Assembly (NCBI GenBank): GCA_013154135.1
Contig: JAADDB010000138.1
Coordinates: forward strand, 1 to 9,890
Length of the DNA: 9,890 bases
Direction: 5' to 3'
Source: Chloroflexota bacterium
Lineage (GTDB): Bacteria; Chloroflexota; Anaerolineae; JAADDB01
The notes under the pieces were generated by a model, which made no database searches, was not told where the DNA came from, and saw nothing but the letters and a program-made list of their open reading frames with translations. This document shows, in pieces, positions 6,601 to 9,890 of this stretch (its first letter is position 1; each line of letters opens with the position of its first letter). The position numbers were made by a program, and so were the translations under genes.

Positions 6601-9225
6601 TTGTACACGGGGGACGCGGGCGGGTTCTTCCACGATTTGCTGGACACGTATGGCCTGTTGGGCGATCCCGCGTTGCGTTTGCGCTCCTTTGCCCCGGATG
6701 TGAACGTGCAGGGGGAAGGCCCTTCATCGCCTCCTTCCCTGGGGGATAACTTCTCCATCCTGGTGACGGTCCGAAATACCGGACCGGCTCCTGCCACGGC
6801 CGTCCGCATCACCACTACGTTGCCCAGCGGGGTGGAGTTCGTTATGGCGCACAAGGGGGAGGCCCCCTTGGAACCGGTCAGTACATCTCCCCTGGCATTT
6901 GATGTGGGCAATCTGGCCCCTCACGAACGGGTGACGGTGCGAGTGGTGTTGCGCACGAATCCCTATCATCCCCCTGCCCTTCCCATTCGGCTTCAGTGGT
7001 CCGTGAGCACGCTGCGCCATGAGGAGAATGTGTCGAATAACACGGATCGGGTGGTGGTGAATCTGAAGCCTGCCAATTTGACGCTCCGGCTCTCGTGGTC
7101 CCCCGGTCATCCGGTGGCGCCTGGCTCTGCAGTGCACTTTCGTCTGGAATATAGCAACACGGGTCCGGGGTTCTCCTCCATTTCCACCTTGCGCATGCCG
7201 CTTCGCGGCTTCATCAACCCGGTTTACAGCGCGCCCGACACCCGGGTGATCCGCTTGGATGGTCCTCCCTTCCAGTGGCGGTTACCTCCCCTTAACGTGG
7301 GCGAGGGAGGCACGATTGAGGTGGACGCGTTGGTAGCCCCCACCATCCGTGTGGAGGATATCCCCTTAGTGGTCACGGCCACCTTGTCTTCCGCCTTTCC
7401 CGAAACGCGTGAGGAGGATAATGCGACCGAGACGATGGTCGGAGTCATCCTGGGGGACGCGTACGAACCGGACAACTCCCCCCGCGAGGCCACCACCATC
7501 ACCGTGCCCGGCCGGAGTCCCAACCACACCCATCACACGTACCACGATGAGGATTGGTTCCGGATTACCGTGCGGGGCGGGACATGTTATCTCTTTTACA
7601 CAGCCACCCCGGCTGTATGGGTGGACACGGTTCTTGCTCTCTACGATGTGAATTTGCACATGCTCCTCTCCAATGACAACGCGGACCCGACCGTGCGGTG
7701 GTCGTTGATGCGGTGGTGTGCTCCACGTTCCGGTACGTACTATGTGCGCGTTTCGCCCAAGCGGGGCGCGGAATACGGCTGGCGTTACACATTCGCCGTG
7801 GGCATCGTCCATCCCGTGTTCGTTTCCAATGTGTGGGGGGACTATGAATGGGCGCCCACACCCGGCCCTTCGCCCACGCCGACCCGACCCGCGACGGCCA
7901 CATGGACGCCCACGCCGACCCCACGTCCTACAGCCACACCCACGTGGACTTCCACCCCACGACCGACGTCCACGCCTACACCCACGGCGACGCCGACCCG
8001 TTCGCCCACTCCGACGCGGACATTCACGCCTCGGCCGACACCCACGTCACCGCCGCCGGCTACTCCCACGCCGACATGGACGCACACCCCAACCCGGCCC
8101 GCGACGGCCACGTGGACGCCCACCTTCACGCCAACGCGGCGGCCGACGGCCACGTGGACGCCCACCTTTACGCCGACCCGGCGGCCGACGGCTACATGGA
8201 CGCCCACCTTCACGCCAACACGGCGGCCAACGGCTACGTGGACACCCACACCAACGCCGACGCGATGGCCGACGGCCACGTGGACGCCCACACCAACGCC
8301 GACTCCTACGCCGTGGACGCCTGGCGTCGCGTGTACGCCGGTGTTCCAAAAGCGCGTGTATGTGGGCAGCCATCCCCATTCCCTGGCAGTGGAAGGGGAC
8401 CGGGTGTTCGTGGGCTTGGTGGACGGCGGGGATGTGGCCGTGTTGGACGCTCGGTCGCTGGACACGGTGGCCTTGTGGGATAGTCCTGGTTCGGGAGCGA
8501 ACGCGATTGTGGCCAGTTCTCAGCGGGTATATCTGGTCAACCGGAACTCGAGTCAAGTCGCGGTGTTCGAGCGACCTACAGGCCGGGTCGTGGGCCTTTG
8601 GCCAACCGGATGGTTGCCTTGGGGCGCGACCTTGGTGGACAATACCCTGTATGTGAGTAATTACGCTTCTTGGGATGTGAGTGTTTACAACGCGACCACG
8701 GGCGAGATCCTCCGGCGGGTGCCTGTGGGCGAGAAACCGGCTCTCCTCGGACATGTGGGGGGGAGCGTGTACGTGCCCTTGGTGGGTGGGGACATGACAC
8801 GGCTCCTCTTCCAAGGCGCGGTGCAAGTGAATGTGCCGGGTGTGGGCTGGGGGACGGTGGCCGTGACGGCCGATGAAGCACGACGCTTGGTGTACGCGAG
8901 CAACCGCGATCCCCAGGAAATCGTCGTCATCGACGACGCGGCCTCACGCGTCCTCGCGCGTATCCCCGTCCCCGGACGCCCCGTGGGCCTGGCGCTTTCA
9001 CCCAACGGCCGCTGGCTCTACGCGGTCGATCCCTTCGCGGATCGTCTGTTAATCGTGGATACCCGGGAACGCCGTTGGGTGGGGTCTATCCCCCTCGCCC
9101 CTCAGGGGGACGACGATGGGGGCCAGGGCATTGCCGTGTCCAATCATGCTCTATATGTGGTGGACTTCGAAGCCCAGACCGTTTCCAAGTACACGTTGCC
9201 CTCTTGCGCGGACAGTGAACCATAA
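3673..9225 (+). CDS. giant secreted C25 (gingipain-family) cysteine peptidase with Pro/Thr stalk and C-terminal beta-propeller
   Basis: The 1850-residue product is a multidomain extracellular protease. Residues 1-47 are a signal peptide (long basic N-region, hydrophobic core 27-40, likely cleavage at AxA 45-47). Residues about 52-290 resemble the C25 propeptide (G-x-P-x-IP core around 'GQPGHPQIPHRSVLLGIP'). Residues about 300-400 hold the FKVEIQEAGIYRL domain often found before C25 domains. Residues about 649-1005 form the peptidase: LLMGDGTYDFKNY (717-729), TAADNRF around D756, the catalytic His873 in NYVGHAT and Cys907 in PMTCLEGYF. The 34-residue gap matches His211/Cys244 of gingipain RgpB (33). 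Residues about 1008-1110 and 1130-1245 are CARDB/DUF11-like, about 1262-1380 PPC-like (starts DAYEPDN), 1394-1550 Pro/Thr linker and about 1557-1845 a YVTN/YncE-like propeller with seven visible repeats. ATG 3673 has only a weak GAGG 15 nt upstream, so the start is less sure than the rest. No C-terminal T9SS sorting domain, LPXTG or membrane anchor is seen. Cleavage specificity is unknown. Confidence 0.92.
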   Translation: MLQQFHRRLYSLREQQGQGYRGFLRAVWLLLILSALLSLPSSLQANAPPPSSPTLELLQSDDTGITLRVRIPRPQVEEVVRGGHAFVRLSIPGYEPLGQPGHPQIPHRSVLLGIPSDVDLSLSVRVRAVTVEGIPHPPLPAPYTRPLPREDLEDPLSVDTPLRYQGVEEVWPDQVSVCDDSSPCSPDGWHPAHWARLDTPGYVRDQRVVRLHITPVQVEQTGRRIRVAQELEIHIAFRGRPRVAPTRDDGGPFEDVYRATLLNYQEARQWRTGEHDPLLRQPILSRTPGVVTAPATGSPRLFKVEIQEAGIYRLDRTTLQRAGFPVDQVDARNIHMRVGDEEIAIWVPGEEDGRLDGEDAIIFYGQQVQSRYTDTNVYWLWADDTRGRRMTGEPATPNPSSSEVTAFWSHLHLEENHVYLSDVPKVEGADHWFWIYFSVGRPTSRPVREFTFDAPCVVSEGTATLVPNLQGTSSYFQVNPDHHVRFYINDTMVGEAYWDGVSAWSEPLTFDASILQEHGNVLRIEAVGDTGAREDVGYVNWFDIFYPRCFEVREERLAFTLEGNSQVRVTLTGFRHPMVNLFDVTDPTTPRHLLAPTAPAGGGTYLLQAGLSLHGEHHFWAGPAEGMLSPIRVYEDAPSAWRDPNHAADYILIAHHDVWDAATRLAEYRASQGYRVALVDVQDVYDEFNGGLMSAEAIRDFLAYAYEHWERPAPVYVLLMGDGTYDFKNYEGTNTPTLIPPLLRMVDPFLGETAADNRFVTISGDDPLPDMLLGRMPVNTMAEAQAMVDKVMEYETHRSTEDWLRRIVFVADNADQAGNFAELSDRVADQLVPPYYSVAKIYLGVNYSNIIETRDAIKAAFDQGAFLFNYVGHATIPWWAAEVLFSTQTVGMLQNGVRTPVMLPMTCLEGYFHAAGFSALGETVVRADGKGAVASWSPTGLGVAHGHDFLHRGFYRALFHEDVYILGATTLAGKMTLYTGDAGGFFHDLLDTYGLLGDPALRLRSFAPDVNVQGEGPSSPPSLGDNFSILVTVRNTGPAPATAVRITTTLPSGVEFVMAHKGEAPLEPVSTSPLAFDVGNLAPHERVTVRVVLRTNPYHPPALPIRLQWSVSTLRHEENVSNNTDRVVVNLKPANLTLRLSWSPGHPVAPGSAVHFRLEYSNTGPGFSSISTLRMPLRGFINPVYSAPDTRVIRLDGPPFQWRLPPLNVGEGGTIEVDALVAPTIRVEDIPLVVTATLSSAFPETREEDNATETMVGVILGDAYEPDNSPREATTITVPGRSPNHTHHTYHDEDWFRITVRGGTCYLFYTATPAVWVDTVLALYDVNLHMLLSNDNADPTVRWSLMRWCAPRSGTYYVRVSPKRGAEYGWRYTFAVGIVHPVFVSNVWGDYEWAPTPGPSPTPTRPATATWTPTPTPRPTATPTWTSTPRPTSTPTPTATPTRSPTPTRTFTPRPTPTSPPPATPTPTWTHTPTRPATATWTPTFTPTRRPTATWTPTFTPTRRPTATWTPTFTPTRRPTATWTPTPTPTRWPTATWTPTPTPTPTPWTPGVACTPVFQKRVYVGSHPHSLAVEGDRVFVGLVDGGDVAVLDARSLDTVALWDSPGSGANAIVASSQRVYLVNRNSSQVAVFERPTGRVVGLWPTGWLPWGATLVDNTLYVSNYASWDVSVYNATTGEILRRVPVGEKPALLGHVGGSVYVPLVGGDMTRLLFQGAVQVNVPGVGWGTVAVTADEARRLVYASNRDPQEIVVIDDAASRVLARIPVPGRPVGLALSPNGRWLYAVDPFADRLLIVDTRERRWVGSIPLAPQGDDDGGQGIAVSNHALYVVDFEAQTVSKYTLPSCADSEP
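7852..8322 (+). repeat. Pro/Thr-rich low-complexity linker region
   Basis: This segment encodes residues 1394-1550 of the peptidase, a stalk of TP, WTPT and RPTAT motifs lying between the PPC-like domain and the propeller. Such linkers are common in secreted multidomain proteins of Chloroflexota and Actinomycetota and are often glycosylated (known for such proteins, not shown here). Because codons are mostly ACG, ACC, CCC, CCG and GCC, other frames are also open and give meaningless Asp/His- or Gly/Val-rich translations. Confidence 0.9.
8095..8304 (+). repeat. 42-bp tandem repeat, five copies, in the linker
   Basis: Five in-frame copies of 42 bp start at 8095, 8137, 8179, 8221 and 8263. Each encodes a 14-residue unit of the type RRPTATWTPTFTPT. 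Copies 1-3 end in FTPT; copies 4 and 5 have PTPT there. Copy number is the obvious place for length variation between strains. Differences are mainly synonymous third-base changes, which suggests the copies are not very recent or that selection keeps the peptide. Confidence 0.85.
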
Positions 9226-9300
9226 GCATAATGCGGAAAGGGGGACTCGTCCGTCGCCAGGGGGCTACCGAGCTTCGCCGGTCAATCAAATCCCGAGAAT

Positions 9301-9329
9301 TTGACTTTTCCGCGAGCATCCGGTATACT
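9301..9329 (+). promoter_or_regulatory. sigma-70-type promoter of the tRNA cluster
   Basis: The -35 box TTGACT (9301-9306) and -10 box TATACT (9324-9329) are separated by exactly 17 bp; each differs from consensus at one position. Transcription should start near 9336, about 25 nt before the first tRNA. It is the strongest promoter match noticed in the window, as expected for stable RNA genes. Confidence 0.85.
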
Positions 9330-9361
9330 CAAGCGTGCGTAGTGGAGAGTGACGACCCCGT

Positions 9362-9445
9362 GGAGGGATGGCCGAGTGGACGAAGGCGGCGGTCTTGAAA
9401 ACCGCAGGGCGTTATGCCCCGGGGGTTCGAATCCCTCTCCCTCCG
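9362..9445 (+). tRNA. tRNA-Ser(UGA)
   Basis: The acceptor stem GGAGGGA pairs fully with TCCCTCC (9438-9444), and the discriminator is G. The anticodon stem GCGGT/ACCGC encloses loop CTTGAAA with anticodon TGA at 9396-9398. A class II variable arm (GGGC, loop GTTAT, GCCC) confirms serine. The T-loop is TTCGAAT. CCA is not encoded: the sequence continues CCTAA after G73. It is the first gene of a three-tRNA cluster. Confidence 0.97.
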
Positions 9446-9474
9446 CCTAACGTACATTTACAATGCCACAGTTC

Positions 9475-9565
9475 GGGGAGGTGCCGGAGTGGTTGAACGG
9501 GGCCGCCTGCTAAGCGGTTGTGGGGGCAGAAACCTCCACCGTGGGTTCGAATCCCACCCTCCCCG
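9475..9565 (+). tRNA. tRNA-Ser(GCU)
   Basis: The acceptor GGGGAGG pairs with CCTCCCC (9558-9564) and G73 follows. The anticodon loop CTGCTAA carries GCT at 9509-9511. The long variable arm (GTGGGGG paired to CCTCCAC) is typical for tRNA-Ser. The T-arm is GTGGG-TTCGAAT-CCCAC. The 3' CCA is not encoded. It lies 29 nt after tRNA-Ser(UGA), presumably on the same transcript. Confidence 0.97.
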
Positions 9566-9578
9566 CCTGTTATCACGA

Positions 9579-9654
9579 GCCCCCGTAGCTCAGTGGATAG
9601 AGCACCTGGTTGCGGACCAGGAGGTCAGAGGTTCAAATCCTCTCGGGGGTGCCA
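9579..9654 (+). tRNA. tRNA-Arg(GCG)
   Basis: The acceptor GCCCCCG pairs with CGGGGGT (9644-9650), giving a G1-U72 wobble as first pair, then G73 and an encoded CCA (9652-9654). The anticodon stem CCTGG/CCAGG encloses loop TTGCGGA with anticodon GCG at 9612-9614, which would read CGC and CGU. A20 in the D-loop and C35 are the known arginine identity elements. The T-arm is AGAGG-TTCAAAT-CCTCT. Most bacteria use ACG (modified to ICG) here, so this anticodon is uncommon. It starts 13 nt after the preceding tRNA-Ser. Confidence 0.95.
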
Positions 9655-9655
9655 G

Positions 9656-9692
9656 ATGGGGCCACCGGCTAAAACCGGTGGCCCCATAGTTT
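9656..9692 (+). terminator. hairpin terminator of the tRNA cluster
   Basis: A perfect 13-bp stem is formed by ATGGGGCCACCGG (9656-9668) and CCGGTGGCCCCAT (9675-9687), with the 6-nt loop CTAAAA. It begins 2 nt after the CCA of tRNA-Arg. The following T-tract is short (AGTTT), so termination may be less efficient than at 3508-3550, or the hairpin may mainly guide 3' processing. Confidence 0.75.
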
Positions 9693-9758
9693 ACCGGACG
9701 TTGGACAAACGGCCCCACCACGCACGAAACACTCTTTCCCCGCCTGGGCCAAACATGT

Positions 9759-9838
9759 CGGACCCGCACAGAAGTTGTGCTGTATCGTCCGGGCATCCAC
9801 CATCTCTTCGGTAAAGCTGTGGCCTGGTGGGGATGCCC
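9759..9838 (+). promoter_or_regulatory. possible structured RNA leader of the gene at the right edge
   Basis: Two stem-loops can form. The first pairs CGGAC (9759-9763) with GTCCG (9787-9791) and contains an inner stem GCACA/TGTGC (9766-9770/9776-9780). The second pairs GGGCATCC (9791-9798) with GGATGCCC (9831-9838) and ACCA (9799-9802) with TGGT (9825-9828), leaving a GG bulge. The two outer stems share base 9791, so they abut or compete. They lie 45 nt before the presumed start codon at 9883. I do not recognise a known riboswitch or T-box class. Confidence 0.3.
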
Positions 9839-9882
9839 CTTTCCCTCACTCGTTGTGGCACGCATGAAAGGAAGACCACGAC

Positions 9883-9890
9883 ATGGTTCG
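9883..9890 (+). CDS. probable start of a gene that continues beyond the window
   Basis: ATG at 9883 is preceded by AAAGGAAG (9867-9874) with a 10-nt gap from AAGGA, a good ribosome-binding site. Only ATG GTT CG is visible, so nothing can be said about the product. An ATG at 9864 in another frame is also open to the edge but has no Shine-Dalgarno site. Confidence 0.45.

Noticed and set aside
7842..8465. Open minus-strand frame giving Gly/Val repeats (VGVGVHVAVG type)
   Set aside because: It is the complement of the same linker; the openness follows from a composition without TA-rich codons.
7848..8483. Open forward frame giving an Asp/His/Ala-rich repetitive peptide (GHVDAH-type units) that looks like a metal-binding protein
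   Set aside because: It is the shifted reading of the Pro/Thr linker codons. It has no ribosome-binding site, and the true frame carries clear domains on both sides.
9414..9689. Forward open frames crossing the tRNA genes
   Set aside because: They overlap three well-formed tRNAs and cannot be coding.

Overview
The window looks like a piece of a GC-rich bacterial chromosome (by eye, not computed). The best guess is a Chloroflexota relative, Anaerolineae-like and possibly thermophilic. The clues are an exported giant protein with long Pro/Thr linkers rich in Trp-Thr-Pro, several secreted or anchored proteins of the style common in that phylum, and Shine-Dalgarno-led genes using both GTG and ATG starts. 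The taxonomic placement is an inference from style, not a database match.

Left part (1-2131): possibly the last codons of an upstream plus-strand gene, a small heptamer repeat, then a minus-strand gene for a 673-residue exported protein of unknown function with a signal peptide, an alpha-helical middle and a C-terminal membrane anchor. A roughly 110-bp divergent intergenic region separates it from a plus-strand pair: a ~100-residue protein that probably has a dimeric alpha/beta-barrel fold, and 30 bp later a TerC-family multi-pass membrane protein (probable metal-ion exporter). A strong intrinsic terminator (3508-3550) closes this pair.

Centre (3673-9225): one very large gene, 1850 codons, dominates the window. 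Its product has a signal peptide, a C25-type propeptide-like region, a gingipain-family (C25) cysteine peptidase domain with an apparently intact His873/Cys907 dyad, two CARDB/DUF11-like beta domains, a PPC-like domain, a ~155-residue Pro/Thr linker built partly from a 42-bp tandem repeat, and a C-terminal domain that reads as a seven-bladed YVTN/YncE-like beta-propeller. It is probably a secreted or surface protease with a binding propeller on a flexible stalk.

Right part (9226-9890): a near-consensus sigma-70 promoter (TTGACT, 17 bp, TATACT) drives a three-gene tRNA cluster: Ser(UGA), Ser(GCU) and an Arg tRNA with the uncommon bacterial anticodon GCG. A perfect 13-bp hairpin follows. The last ~190 bp contain two potential RNA hairpins and then a ribosome-binding site and ATG at 9883, where a further gene probably begins and leaves the window.

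No mobile element, CRISPR array or defence system is visible. The most unusual items are the multidomain C25 peptidase, the Arg(GCG) tRNA and the unexplained folded leader at the right edge.
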